From NCBI GenBank assembly GCA_040766885.1, contig JAXGPP010000006.1:372001-436000 (forward strand): 64,000 bases of DNA, read 5' to 3'. Positions 43,501 to 52,343 of the stretch are shown here, in pieces. Position numbers and translations under genes: made by a program. Every line of letters begins with the position of its first letter. Within the stretch, counting starts at the first letter, position 1. Below the pieces are notes generated by a model. The model ran no database searches, had not been told where the DNA came from, and saw nothing but the letters and a program-made list of their open reading frames with translations. Origin of the DNA: JAXGPP01 sp040766885. GTDB lineage: Bacteria; Planctomycetota; Planctomycetia; Pirellulales; Thermoguttaceae.

Positions 43501-44423
43501 TCGTGGATCAGCCCGCCGTACAAGTCCGAGCAATGATCGCCGCGGGGGAGCACCTGATTGTCGCCGGGCATCCCGACCTGATCGACGAACGCCGGGCATT
43601 CCGCTTGCCCGACGACCCGGAGACCCAGGAGCAGATCCGGCTTCAGGTCGAATCGCTCGAAGGGCGGCACGGCGGCCTGCTTTGGGTGGTCAACAAAAGC
43701 GATGGTCGCCCGGCGGCTCGTTACCGCCTGGAGAGTCCGCCCGTTTTCGATGGCCTCGCCGCGGCCGGCGGCCGGCTGTTCGTCTCGACGATCGACGGCA
43801 GCGTGGCGTGCCTTGATGCGAACGCCTCCGCCGCGTTGCCCCGCGAAGACGACGCGCCCCTTCAAGTCATCTCCGACGAGCCCGCGGAACCCGATTACTT
43901 GAAGCCGGCGGCCGTTGAGAAGAACGCCGACTTCACCAAAGTGAGCGGTGGCCGGGTCGTTGCCGGACCATTGGGATACCGCCTCGAGGCCTCCGAGCGA
44001 CGGCTGTGTCTGGCGGTCAATAAGCTCCCAACCCCGGCAACCGGGATGGTGACACTCTCGACGTCGCTGGTGATACCTGGCGTAGAGGGCTTTCTGCGGA
44101 ACGGGTTCCTCGCGTTTGGCGACGGTCCCGCTGACAAGGATCTGGTCAAGTGCGGCGTGCGTCTGCAAACCAAACGGATGTCGATCATGCAGGGCGAGAC
44201 CAAGGCTGCGGGCCCGGCTGGCGGTACGGCTTTCGAGGCCGCCAATGGCGAGACGATCACGCTGAAGGTTCAAGTGGACCTCGCCCGGCAGGAAGTCACA
44301 TTCACCGCCAATGCGGCCCAATTCACCACCAAGCTGAAACGGCCGATCGCCGCGATCACACACATCGGTTACGTGACCGACAGCGGCATTGCCGACTTCG
44401 GCCCGATCGAGGTGGGCCAGTAG
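40551..44423 (+). CDS. Large secreted PQQ-like propeller protein with methyltransferase-like head
   Basis: This 1290-residue exported protein has a signal peptide (about 1-25) and a degenerate class I methyltransferase-like fold (about 30-150: VVHVGCGDGRLTAAL, then the IQRVLAPQGVACLFVDG strand). A very long beta-propeller follows, with PQQ-type repeats such as GQPVWSF and DGQLAWRF. The C-terminal 170 residues form a beta-sandwich-like domain. A SAM-dependent reaction outside the cytoplasm is unlikely, so the head is probably structural or binds another ligand. GGAG lies 8 bases before ATG 40551. No PQQ synthesis genes are nearby. The function is unknown; this architecture is typical of planctomycete secretomes. 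Confidence 0.8.
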   Translation: MRPLILLAGGLALAANTFFAGRLQAQDDPAAQAERIRAASGVRGGLVVHVGCGDGRLTAALGGPGFLVHGLARSQTVVDQARTHVKGLGLYGPVSIDRWDGRHLPYADNLVNLLVSAEAGDLDPREIQRVLAPQGVACLFVDGQWQKSIKPRPANIDEWTHYLHDSTGNPVSQDEAVGPPRRLQWVAGPRWARHHDHMASMTSLVSSGGRLFYIFDEGPTASIQLPPQWRLIARDGFNGTLLWKRDIASWNTHQWPLKSGPAHLLRRLVAADNRVYVTLAFDAPVSALEATSGQTLMAYEGSERTGEIVLSAGTLLALVEPEGSKLTEWRRRDTYVWDNSRRANADWAWAGAPRRIAAYEAQSGKPLWQHEAPVAPCSLAADGRRVIFYDGEKIICLAQGDGKTLWQSEPIAAQMPVHTSTGPRTILYGDVVLFAGNNGLITGLSAADGRKLWEGKQYPSGHQSLRDLLVSGGLVWTGFVAGNNDSGLFTGRDPLTGEVKNEFLPDVTIDWFHHRCYPSKATEKYLLTSRNGIEVIDPQAQHWETHHWVRGGCIYGILPCNGLVYAPMHSCGCYLEAKLSGFNALAAGPVPQPTAAELAGEARLEKGAAYGHQQEAEVGTEWPMYRRDVARSGSTPVGVGKVLGQKWKTSLGGRLTPPVVAGGRVYLAAIDAHTVHALEAETGQPVWSFTAGGRVDSAPTVHRGLVLFGSADGYVYALRATDGQLAWRFRAAPLDRRMTAFDQLESTWPAHGSVLVHEGVLYATAGRSLFLDGGIRLVRLEPTTGRLLGEVVMDERDPESGENMQVHVKGENMPVALADILSCDGTHLYMRSQKMDLEGRRLEIPVENVQDQPAEGSHLFCQVGFLDDSWFYRSFWTFGRRVNGGYGGWFQAARMVPAGRIMVFDDDRVFGFGRKPEYYVNGSVLEYQLFAAERYVASDSIAQVSKAERQINARSDKKSANASDWKLRRGFPVEDLTAARYQWLVDQPAVQVRAMIAAGEHLIVAGHPDLIDERRAFRLPDDPETQEQIRLQVESLEGRHGGLLWVVNKSDGRPAARYRLESPPVFDGLAAAGGRLFVSTIDGSVACLDANASAALPREDDAPLQVISDEPAEPDYLKPAAVEKNADFTKVSGGRVVAGPLGYRLEASERRLCLAVNKLPTPATGMVTLSTSLVIPGVEGFLRNGFLAFGDGPADKDLVKCGVRLQTKRMSIMQGETKAAGPAGGTAFEAANGETITLKVQVDLARQEVTFTANAAQFTTKLKRPIAAITHIGYVTDSGIADFGPIEVGQ

Positions 44424-44454
44424 CTCTCGAATGCGACGCCGCGTGGTGCCGCGG

Positions 44455-45522
44455 TTACGCCGGCTGCTGCTGGGTAAGGCAGTGAAGCGTGCCAAAGCCG
44501 AGGACGAGGTCCACGGCGTGGATGCCGACCACGGGCCGATCGGGGAACAGTTCCGCGAGTATGCCGAGGGCCTCTCGGTCGGCCGGATCGTTGAACGTGG
44601 GAACGAGCACCGCCGCATTGGCGATGTAGAAATTGGCGTAACTGGCGGGCAGGCGCAGATCGTGCCAGTATAGCGGCGCTGGCGTCGGCAGCGCCACAAC
44701 CTCCAGCTTCGAGCCGTCCTCCAGGCGCATTGCCTGCAGCCGCTCGAAGTTCTCGGCCAGCGGCCGGTAGTTGACGTCGCCCGTGTCGCGGCACTGAGAG
44801 AGGACCACCGTAGTTGGGTTAACAAACCGGCAGATGTCGTCCACATGCCCGTGCGTGTCGTCCCCCACAATCCCATGGCCGAGCCAGAGGATGTTGCTCA
44901 CGCCCAGGTAGCGGCGAAGCGCATCCTCGAAATCTTCACGCGATACGCCCGGATTGCGGCACTGAGTGGTGCTATCGAGATAGCACTCTTCGGTAGTGAG
45001 CAGCGTGCCGCGGCCGTTGACGTCGATCCCGCCCCCTTCGAGCACCAGCGGTCGATCGCCGGATCGCGCGTCAAACAGGGGGAGGCCAAGCCTCTTGGCC
45101 GCGTAATCCGGCACTTTCCGGTCTTTCCGCCAGTTGTCGTACCGCGCCCAGGCGTTGAAATGAAAGTGCACGATCGCCGTCTCTGGGCGGGCGCGCCGCG
45201 TGCGGCGGACAAAGATCGGCCCCGAATCGCGCATCCAGCCGCGGTCGGTCGGCACGCGGTGGAATTCGACCTGGGAGAGATCGGTTCGCGCAATGGACAG
45301 CACCCGTCGGGCGCGATCCTCCACGGCCTTCGAATCAACGCAGATCCGTACCATTTCGCCGGGCGCGATCTTGCGGACGATCTCGCCGTAGACCCATTGA
45401 ACGGCCTGCATCTTGCCAGGCCAGTCGGTGGGGTTCTGCGGCCAGCCGAGCCAGGTTGCCTCGTGCGGCTCCCATTCGGCTGGCATTGAGAAACCGAGTT
45501 TCGCGGGTGTCTTTTCGGTCAT
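44455..45522 (-). CDS. aguA: Agmatine deiminase / peptidyl-arginine deiminase family protein
   Basis: The 355-residue guanidino-group-modifying enzyme converts agmatine to N-carbamoylputrescine and ammonia. It has the family start FSMPAEWEPHEATWLGWPQN, the active-site stretches RGWMRDSGPIF, LEGGGIDVNGRG and GHVDDICRFV, and the catalytic Cys348 in GTLHCLTQQ near the C-terminus. GGAAG precedes the ATG at 45522. It diverges from the decarboxylase gene, and a deoxyhypusine-synthase-like gene follows that, so the region reads as a polyamine locus. No carbamoylputrescine amidase is visible here. Confidence 0.9.
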   Translation of the reverse strand: MTEKTPAKLGFSMPAEWEPHEATWLGWPQNPTDWPGKMQAVQWVYGEIVRKIAPGEMVRICVDSKAVEDRARRVLSIARTDLSQVEFHRVPTDRGWMRDSGPIFVRRTRRARPETAIVHFHFNAWARYDNWRKDRKVPDYAAKRLGLPLFDARSGDRPLVLEGGGIDVNGRGTLLTTEECYLDSTTQCRNPGVSREDFEDALRRYLGVSNILWLGHGIVGDDTHGHVDDICRFVNPTTVVLSQCRDTGDVNYRPLAENFERLQAMRLEDGSKLEVVALPTPAPLYWHDLRLPASYANFYIANAAVLVPTFNDPADREALGILAELFPDRPVVGIHAVDLVLGFGTLHCLTQQQPA

Positions 45523-45768
45523 GATCTTCCGCGAGTTCTGTGGGCGGCGCGCACGCGAGCGGCAATTCTACCCCGCCACGGCGCGAGTCGCCAGGATGTC
45601 GTCGGCTCGCCCGGCATATACCGGACCCCTTGCCGATGCCGCCAGGGTTTCCTAAATTATTGATCTTCGCCCTTGAGGAACGGCAACTGCGTCGGACGGT
45701 GTTCGCAGCTCCGTTCGTCAATGAGTAATTGGTCAGCGTTTGGCCCTCATCGGAGACTTTGCGGCGAA

Positions 45769-46893
45769 ATGAAAGCCAAGCTGACTAGCCACAAGCGGCG
45801 GATCAAGGAACTGGCCCGCAAACACGGCACGCCGCTGATGGTCATCAGCCGCACCGTGCTCCGCGCGCAGTTGGAGCGATTCCGCCGGGCGCTGCCCCGC
45901 GTCGAGCCGTTCTTCGCCGTCAAGGCGAACTCCCATCCGGAGGTCATCAAGACCATGGTCGCGGGCCGGGCGGGCTTCGATGTCGCCTCGGCCTCCGAGA
46001 TGAACCTCGTGCTCTCCGCCGGCGCCAAGCCGGACCAGATCATTTTCGCCAATACGATCAAGCCGGTCGAGTCAATCACTCACGCCGCCAAGAAGGGCGT
46101 GACGCTGATGACCTTCGACAGCGAGGCGGAACTGGACAAGATCGCCGCCCATGCTCCGGGGGCCAGCGTGCTGGTGCGGATCAAGGTTCCCAACGTGGGC
46201 TCGATCGTCGAGCTGAGCCTGAAGTTCGGTGTCGATCCGGCCGATGCAAACAGCCTGCTGATCAAGGCCTACCGGTTGGGGCTTAAGCCGGCCGGCCTGA
46301 GCTTTCACGTCGGCAGCCAGTGCTCGCGGCTGGAGAATTACATCGAAGCGCTGGAAATGGCCTCGATCATTGCCCGCGATGCCCGCCTGAAGCAGATTCC
46401 CTTCGAGATCCTCGATATCGGCGGCGGTTTCCCCATCCGCCATTTCGACCACGAGGAGGACCCTTTCGATCGCCTTGCCCCGGTGCTGGCCAAGGAGATC
46501 GACCGGCTGTTCGACCGCAGCATCCGCATCATCGCCGAACCGGGCCGCTTCCTGGTCGGACCCGCGGCGACCCTGGTGATGCGGGTGATCGGCAAGGCGA
46601 TCCGGGAGAACAAGCACTGGTACTACCTCGACGACGGCGTCTACGGCTCGCTCAGCGGGCAGGTATTCGACCACTGCAAGTACGAGTTCAAGACGCTCCG
46701 CGACGGAAGCACCCAGCTTTCGACCCTGGCGGGGCCGACCTGCGACAGCTTCGACATCATTGCCCGCGGCGAGGATCTTCCCGAACTGCAGCTCGGCGAT
46801 CTGGTGTACGTGGAGAACATCGGCGCCTACAGTCTCGCCAGCGCCACGACGTTCAACGGCATGCCGATGGCCAAGGTGCTCGCGACGGCGTAG
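45769..46893 (+). CDS. Type III PLP decarboxylase (ornithine/lysine decarboxylase-like)
   Basis: This 374-residue alanine-racemase-fold decarboxylase forms putrescine or cadaverine. The PLP lysine is Lys52 (FFAVKANSHP). Also present are FHVGSQCSRLENY, GGGFPIRHF, EPGRFLVGPA and, near the C-terminus, Cys325 in GPTCDSFD, which contributes to the active site across the dimer. The size and lack of extra domains fit eukaryote-like bacterial ornithine decarboxylases; substrate preference cannot be read by eye. The start at 45769 matches the family; an in-frame ATG lies at 45721. The next gene, about 110 bases on, uses a polyamine substrate. Confidence 0.88.
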   Translation: MKAKLTSHKRRIKELARKHGTPLMVISRTVLRAQLERFRRALPRVEPFFAVKANSHPEVIKTMVAGRAGFDVASASEMNLVLSAGAKPDQIIFANTIKPVESITHAAKKGVTLMTFDSEAELDKIAAHAPGASVLVRIKVPNVGSIVELSLKFGVDPADANSLLIKAYRLGLKPAGLSFHVGSQCSRLENYIEALEMASIIARDARLKQIPFEILDIGGGFPIRHFDHEEDPFDRLAPVLAKEIDRLFDRSIRIIAEPGRFLVGPAATLVMRVIGKAIRENKHWYYLDDGVYGSLSGQVFDHCKYEFKTLRDGSTQLSTLAGPTCDSFDIIARGEDLPELQLGDLVYVENIGAYSLASATTFNGMPMAKVLATA

Positions 46894-47006
46894 CTGGGAT
46901 GGCACGTCCACGGCTTTGCATGGCCCTGTGGTGAAATGGGGAGCATGTCCACGGCTCCGCCGCGGACATCGCATCCGACGGAAACCTGCCTACGGAGAAA
47001 ACGATC

Positions 47007-48170
47007 ATGAAACGCACGCATCGCGTCAAGGACACTTCGTCGGAAACGCCCGATTGGATGGTCAAGAAGAAGTGCCCCAACAAGGACCGTTACATGTCGG
47101 GAAAGCGGATCCTGCCCAAGGGGATCACGGGTAAGGAGAAGCTCAGCGATGTGATGCAAAACGCCTTCCTGGCGTATAACTCGGCGCGGTTGCGCGAGGG
47201 ATGCGAGCTATTCACGCAGAAGATGCTCGAGGCCGACGTGACGGTCGGGATGACTCTGTCGGGCGCGCTGACGCCCGCGGGGCTGGGATGCTCGTGCGTC
47301 ATTCCGCTCATCAAGGCCGGATTTGTCGACTGGATCGTCTCCACCGGCGCCAATCTGTACCACGACCTGCATTTCGCCTTCAACTTTCCGCTTCACGCCG
47401 GGAGCCACCTGCTGGACGACGTCGACCTGCGGCAGAACGACGTGGTGCGGATCTACGACGTGCTCTTGGGCTATTCCGATTGCCTGATGGCCACCGACGA
47501 GATCCTCCGCGACATCCTTGTGCAACCCGAGTTCCAGAAGGAGATGGGCACTGCCGAACTGCACTACCTCATCGGCCGCTACGCCGCCGAATGGGAACGC
47601 AAGTCGGGGCTCAAGGACGTATCGGTGCTCGCCGCGGCATACCGCTCGGGAGTGCCGTGCTACACTTCGTCGCCGGGCGACTCGACGATCGGCATGAATG
47701 TGGCCGGAGTGGAACTCAAGGGGAACAAGCTCCGCATCAACCCCTCCATCGACGTCAACGAGACGACGAGCTTCGTCCTGGCGGCGAAGCGGTCCGGCGG
47801 CCGCAGCGCGGTGATGCTCATGGGGGGCGGCAGCCCGAAGAACTTCATGCTCCAGACCGAGCCGCAGATCCAGGAAGTGCTGCGGATCAAGGAGGTCGGC
47901 CAGGACTACTTCTTCCAGGTCACCGACGCCCGGCCCGACACGGGCGGGCTTTCGGGGGCCACGCCCCACGAGGCGGTGAGCTGGGGCAAGGTCGATCCGA
48001 CCCGGCTGCCCGACGCGGTCGTCTGTTATACCGACACCACGATCGCGCTGCCGATCATCACCCACTACGCCCTGGCGAACCACAAACCGCGCAAACTCAA
48101 GCGGCTCTACGACCAGCGGGCCACGTTGATGGAAGCCCTGGTCCGCGAGTACTTCGCCCACAACAAGTGA
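47007..48170 (+). CDS. Deoxyhypusine synthase-like (homospermidine synthase-like) enzyme
   Basis: This 387-residue protein of the deoxyhypusine synthase family transfers an aminobutyl group with NAD. Seen are TLSGALTPAGLGC, VSTGANLYHDLHFAF, SPGDSTIG, NEXTSF-like DVNETTSF, and the catalytic lysine Lys328 in EAVSWGK, at nearly the same position as in human DHS. Bacteria lack eIF5A, so bacterial members usually make homospermidine or related polyamines. The upstream decarboxylase can supply putrescine, which supports this. ATG at 47007 follows GGAG. A hairpin ends the unit. Confidence 0.88.
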   Translation: MKRTHRVKDTSSETPDWMVKKKCPNKDRYMSGKRILPKGITGKEKLSDVMQNAFLAYNSARLREGCELFTQKMLEADVTVGMTLSGALTPAGLGCSCVIPLIKAGFVDWIVSTGANLYHDLHFAFNFPLHAGSHLLDDVDLRQNDVVRIYDVLLGYSDCLMATDEILRDILVQPEFQKEMGTAELHYLIGRYAAEWERKSGLKDVSVLAAAYRSGVPCYTSSPGDSTIGMNVAGVELKGNKLRINPSIDVNETTSFVLAAKRSGGRSAVMLMGGGSPKNFMLQTEPQIQEVLRIKEVGQDYFFQVTDARPDTGGLSGATPHEAVSWGKVDPTRLPDAVVCYTDTTIALPIITHYALANHKPRKLKRLYDQRATLMEALVREYFAHNK

Positions 48171-48181
48171 CCACACGTAGA

Positions 48182-48198
48182 CGCGGCGTCTCGCCGCG
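48182..48198. terminator. Hairpin between convergent genes
   Basis: CGCGGCG and CGCCGCG form a perfect 7-bp stem around TCT between two converging genes. A very similar GC-rich stem with the same TCT loop follows pepF, so this may be a recurring unit as well as a terminator. Confidence 0.45.
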
Positions 48199-48203
48199 CT
48201 TGG

Positions 48204-50636
48204 TCACTTGTCTGAGGCCCGCGGCTGGCTCGCTTTGAGGTACGCCCCGGTGTTGGCAAAGCACATTACCCAGCTCTTCACCGGCAGGTAATGACCGGGG
48301 AACTGATCGAGGGCTTCGTTGAGGATCTGCCGACCGCGATCGCAGTACGCCTGCCGGCGCGGGTGATCGAGCGGGGCATGGAGATAGCACGTCGAGAGCA
48401 CCTCGCTGTGGAAGCATCGCTGCTCCAGCGATCCTTCCCAGCGGCTTTCCGGCAGTTCCAGGTACAAGTCGCCGATCCGCAGGAGCGTCTCCTGCACGCG
48501 TCGGTAGTCGTCGTCGAATTCGCCGGCTTCGGCTTTCATTGACAAGAAGCCTCCGGCGGCCTTCGCCAAGAGCGTTCCGCCGAGTCCCTCGATGGGCTCC
48601 TTGACCCAGCCGACGAGCGTCATCGCTCGGTCGTAGTACTTGCGGTCACGGGTGAGATGGTACGCCTGGACGAATGTGGCGAGGAAATTGCCGTAGCCAC
48701 GGGTGTCGCCCATCATGCTCGGTGCAAACCACGGGCCGTCGGCCGCCCAGTCGGCGACCTCGAGAAACGCCTCGCGACTTGTGCGATCGCCGGTCAGGCG
48801 GTAGTGGTGCGCCAGGCACTCGACGTATGTGTGTCCGGCGTTCGGCCCGCCGCCGCGACCGTAACGGAGTCCGTACCGCTTGGCCTCGATCGGATAGCTC
48901 CGGAAGGTGCTGCGATAGGCAGCCGTTTCGTGCGTGGTGTGCATGAACGGGCCGTGGGCGTAGGCCGGCGCGCCGTGGTCGGTGTGATAGATGCAAATGT
49001 CGGCATGATGCCGCGACATGACGTCGGCCATCCACAACCAGCGAGGATTCTCACGGCGGAGTCCCTGGAGCATGAGCGTGGCGATCACATCGTATTCGTT
49101 GACGAAGTGGCTGATCGGCATGCGGCCGATGTGATGCTCGGGAAAGTCGCGAATCATCTCCGCCGGTGCGCGTTCGTTGTCCGCAAAGGTATCGCCGAAA
49201 TGACGCCAGCCGAATTCATCGATTCGCTCCCATTGCGTTTGGATAGTCGTGGCATCAGGGGAGGTCGCCACCACGTCGGCGTCGCACGTCGCCTCCAGGC
49301 GAGAATACCGCTCGCGGTCGAGTGGCGCGGTCGGCCAAAAGGTCCCCGCCGCAAGCACCGCGGCCGGGTCGGGCATTGCGTAGAGCGGTTCGTGAAATGA
49401 TCGGAGCCGGGTTTCGACACCCGCCAGATCCGCGTCGGGCCCGTGAAACGAAAGCAGCATTTCGCAGGTCTTCTGCTCGCCTCCCTGAAGTTCATGCACA
49501 CCAGCGAATTCTCGCGGCCAAAGGGCGATTCGCACTGCGCCACTCGATAGCTCCAGCGCTTTGGGGAAGTTCTGCCAGAATTCGCGGAGCGAAACCGCCA
49601 CGACGCCCGGCTTTCCTGCTGCAACGAGCCAACCGTCGGCGCGATTCCCGCTGGCAACCTCGCGGCCCGCAGCCTCGATCCGGTAACCGCGAAAGCTGAC
49701 CGGCACACCGTAGTCCTTGTCGATATGGTTGGCCGACCGCCAGTTCTCTCCGCCCGAAGAATCCTGGTAGAGCCTGATCGCCGCAGCACGGCGCGATCGT
49801 GATTCGTGCGGCACCGCGCCTTGCCAAGACTCACTCTTGGCAAGCGGCAGAACGATCGAGAGATCCTCCAGGAAGACCGAGCCCCGCGCGCCTAGGTCCC
49901 AGATGTTGCCGTCGTGCTGGTGGGCCGACGGATTGCGGACCGTCAAGAAGACTCGCACTTCCGGTTTCCCCGCGCGGAAGTGCATCCGGCACACGTAATC
50001 TGCCGGCGGCGACCCCTCGGCGCCGAACTGGCCGCGCACGCAAAGCACAACCCGGAGCGGGCCCGCATCTTCAAACTCACCGCGTGCCGGCACCTCGGCG
50101 GCCGATAGCTTTCGACCTTCGGCATCTTCCAGAACGACGCCCTTGCCGGGATCATCCGCCAGCAACTCCGAACCGCCAATCTTCGCCGAATCAAGCAGCC
50201 GGAACCGCCGGGTATCGACACGAAATGCCGCTGCACCAGTGTCGACCGTGGCCACACCGTCCTGGATCGCATATGTCAACCTTGCCGCCACGGCCGGATC
50301 GCCGCTTCGGCGCCCCAGCCGATACGACACTCGTTGTCCCGGGTCAAGGCTGGTTTCGAAATCGACGAGTACCCACCGTGGTGAGCCGTCGGCATGGGTG
50401 TCGGCGGGCAGAAACTGCGCCGGCAGGAGCGATCCGTCTTCGCGAAAAAGAGCAAGGTTCTCCGTGCTCCGGACGAATCCTTTCGGAACCGGGATGCCGC
50501 AGGTCAATCCTTCGCCGTGACGGGCCGATGAGCCAGGGTTCGCCACCGTGAAGGGGACGCCGTCGCCCGGATCGCCTGCTGTCTCGCCGGCGAAAACCAG
50601 TGCCAGAATCAGCGAGAACCAGCTTCGCGCGGTCAT
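48204..50636 (-). CDS. Secreted RIFT-barrel / alpha-alpha-toroid protein (PcRGLX/YetA-like)
   Basis: This 810-residue exported protein starts with a signal peptide (ARSWFSLILALVFAGETAG). The N-terminal part (about 25-330) is strand-rich and begins with VANPGSSARHGEGLTCGIPVPKG, the style of the RIFT barrel in PcRGLX/YetA-like proteins. The C-terminal half (about 430-790) is helical with HTDHGAPAYAHGPFMHTTHE and GGPNAGHTYVECLAHHYRLTGD, like an alpha/alpha toroid. Relatives include exo-rhamnogalacturonan lyase-like proteins, so breakdown of an acidic polysaccharide is plausible but unproven. GGAG is 7 bases before ATG 50636. It lies 21 bases after the PurF-like gene on the same strand. Confidence 0.72.
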   Translation of the reverse strand: MTARSWFSLILALVFAGETAGDPGDGVPFTVANPGSSARHGEGLTCGIPVPKGFVRSTENLALFREDGSLLPAQFLPADTHADGSPRWVLVDFETSLDPGQRVSYRLGRRSGDPAVAARLTYAIQDGVATVDTGAAAFRVDTRRFRLLDSAKIGGSELLADDPGKGVVLEDAEGRKLSAAEVPARGEFEDAGPLRVVLCVRGQFGAEGSPPADYVCRMHFRAGKPEVRVFLTVRNPSAHQHDGNIWDLGARGSVFLEDLSIVLPLAKSESWQGAVPHESRSRRAAAIRLYQDSSGGENWRSANHIDKDYGVPVSFRGYRIEAAGREVASGNRADGWLVAAGKPGVVAVSLREFWQNFPKALELSSGAVRIALWPREFAGVHELQGGEQKTCEMLLSFHGPDADLAGVETRLRSFHEPLYAMPDPAAVLAAGTFWPTAPLDRERYSRLEATCDADVVATSPDATTIQTQWERIDEFGWRHFGDTFADNERAPAEMIRDFPEHHIGRMPISHFVNEYDVIATLMLQGLRRENPRWLWMADVMSRHHADICIYHTDHGAPAYAHGPFMHTTHETAAYRSTFRSYPIEAKRYGLRYGRGGGPNAGHTYVECLAHHYRLTGDRTSREAFLEVADWAADGPWFAPSMMGDTRGYGNFLATFVQAYHLTRDRKYYDRAMTLVGWVKEPIEGLGGTLLAKAAGGFLSMKAEAGEFDDDYRRVQETLLRIGDLYLELPESRWEGSLEQRCFHSEVLSTCYLHAPLDHPRRQAYCDRGRQILNEALDQFPGHYLPVKSWVMCFANTGAYLKASQPRASDK

Positions 50637-50657
50637 CCGATCACTCCCAGCGCGCCC

Positions 50658-52178
50658 TCACCGTGGCTTGGGCGGCCCAGCCAGGGAGGGGCTTTCATGC
50701 AGTGTGACGAGTTCGGTGCGGCGCGAGCACGCCGCCAGAGCGCTGTCGGCCGCCGCGCGGCGCGGGCAGCCTGCAGAGGGTTCGGCGCCGTCCCAGCAAT
50801 ACGTGCAAAGCTTCTCCTTGGGCAAACCGATCGCGCTGACCAGATCGTCCAATCGCTGGTACTTGAGCGAAGTCAGCCCCAATTCCTCGCGGATGTGTTC
50901 CACCATCGCCTGGTGGCACGGCGAGTCGGGGTCGGCAAATTTGGCCTGCGGCGGCCCGTCCTCGCCGTGGAGCGATTGGATCGCCCGCCGCGCAACGAGA
51001 TCGAGATCGGAACGCGATCGCGAGAAGTTAAGGAACTTGCAGCCGAACACCAGCGGCGGGCACGCAGGCCGCATGTGGACCTCACGAGCGCCGTAGTCGT
51101 AGAGCAAACGGATCGTGTCGCGCAACTGGGTTCCGCGGACGATCGAGTCCTCGCAGAACAACAGCCGCTTCCCTTCGATCAGCTCACGGATCGGGATCAG
51201 CTTCATCTTCGCCACCAGATCGCGGATCGACTGGTCCTGGGGCATGAAGCTCCGCGGCCAGGTAGGAGTGTACTTCACGAACGGCCGGCCGTACGAGACC
51301 CCCGATGCATTCGCATAGCCGATCGCATGGCCGGTGCCCGAGTCGGGGATGCCCGCGACGAGGTCCACCTCGCAGTCGTCGCGCTTCGCGAGCAGGGCGC
51401 CGCAGCGGTTGCGGACCACTTCGGCGTTGATTCCTTCGTAGCTCGATGCGGGGAACCCGTAGTAGACCCACAGGAACGAGCAGATCTGCATCTCCTCGCC
51501 CGCTGGCTGGAGCGTTTCCACGCCGTCGGCCGTGATGCGGACAATCTCGCCCGGACCGAGATAGCGGTCGATCCGGTAGCCGAGGTTCGCCAGCGCGCAG
51601 CTTTCGGACGTTGCGGCGTAGGCGCCCTCCTTGTACCCGATCACCAGCGGAGTGCGCCCCATCCGGTCTCGGGCCGCGTAAATCGCGCCGTCGGTCATCA
51701 GCAGCAGCGAGCACGAACCTTCGATCAGTTCCTGGGCATGGGCGATACCCGATGCGAAACTCGTTTCGCGGTTGATCAGTGTGGCTACCAACTCGGTCGG
51801 ATTGATCCCTTTGCCGGTGGCCTCCGAGAAGTGCGTGCGGTGCCCGCGGAAGGCCTCGACCACCAGCTCCTGAAGGTTTGCCACGCGACCGACAGTCGCC
51901 AGGGCGTAGGTGCCGAGGTGCGACCCGATGATCAGCGGCTGATCCTCGAAGTCGCTGATCACGCCGATACCCGTCCGCCCTCGCATTTTCGACACGTCGG
52001 CGTCGAATTTGCTGCGGAACTGCGAATTGGTGATGTCGTGAATCACCCGGGTGAAGCCGTCGTCGTCGAGCACCGCCAGGCCGCCGCGGCGCGTGCCGAG
52101 ATGGCAGTGGTAGTCGGTCCCGTAGAACAGGTCGCCGACGCAGTTGGCCTTCGCCGCCACCCCGTACAATCCACCCAT
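50658..52178 (-). CDS. PurF-like amidophosphoribosyltransferase without the N-terminal catalytic Cys
   Basis: The 506-residue protein has the two-domain layout of glutamine PRPP amidotransferase. The C-terminal phosphoribosyl domain looks intact: GIPDSGTGHAIGYA and the PRPP loop FCEDSIVRGTQLRD. Cysteines in MRPACPP and LCTYCWDG resemble the [4Fe-4S] ligands of Bacillus-type PurF. The glutaminase domain starts MGGLYGVAAKANC, with Gly where active PurF has the nucleophilic Cys after the initiator Met; the nearest Cys is residue 13. It may use free ammonia, or serve another role. A ribosome site GGAGT precedes ATG 52178. No other purine genes are nearby. Confidence 0.85.
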   Translation of the reverse strand: MGGLYGVAAKANCVGDLFYGTDYHCHLGTRRGGLAVLDDDGFTRVIHDITNSQFRSKFDADVSKMRGRTGIGVISDFEDQPLIIGSHLGTYALATVGRVANLQELVVEAFRGHRTHFSEATGKGINPTELVATLINRETSFASGIAHAQELIEGSCSLLLMTDGAIYAARDRMGRTPLVIGYKEGAYAATSESCALANLGYRIDRYLGPGEIVRITADGVETLQPAGEEMQICSFLWVYYGFPASSYEGINAEVVRNRCGALLAKRDDCEVDLVAGIPDSGTGHAIGYANASGVSYGRPFVKYTPTWPRSFMPQDQSIRDLVAKMKLIPIRELIEGKRLLFCEDSIVRGTQLRDTIRLLYDYGAREVHMRPACPPLVFGCKFLNFSRSRSDLDLVARRAIQSLHGEDGPPQAKFADPDSPCHQAMVEHIREELGLTSLKYQRLDDLVSAIGLPKEKLCTYCWDGAEPSAGCPRRAAADSALAACSRRTELVTLHESPSLAGPPKPR

Positions 52179-52343
52179 TCGACACTCCTTGACAACAGCA
52201 TGCCCGGGCCACGATCAATGGTCCGTGCGTTTTAGTTCTCGCCGCCAAGTTCGTCAAGCGCCGGCCATCGGTTCGCCATGCAGGCCTTCCGGCCGGCCCA
52301 CTCCGTGCCGCGGTCGACGATGCACGGAGTGCAACTGCTACAT

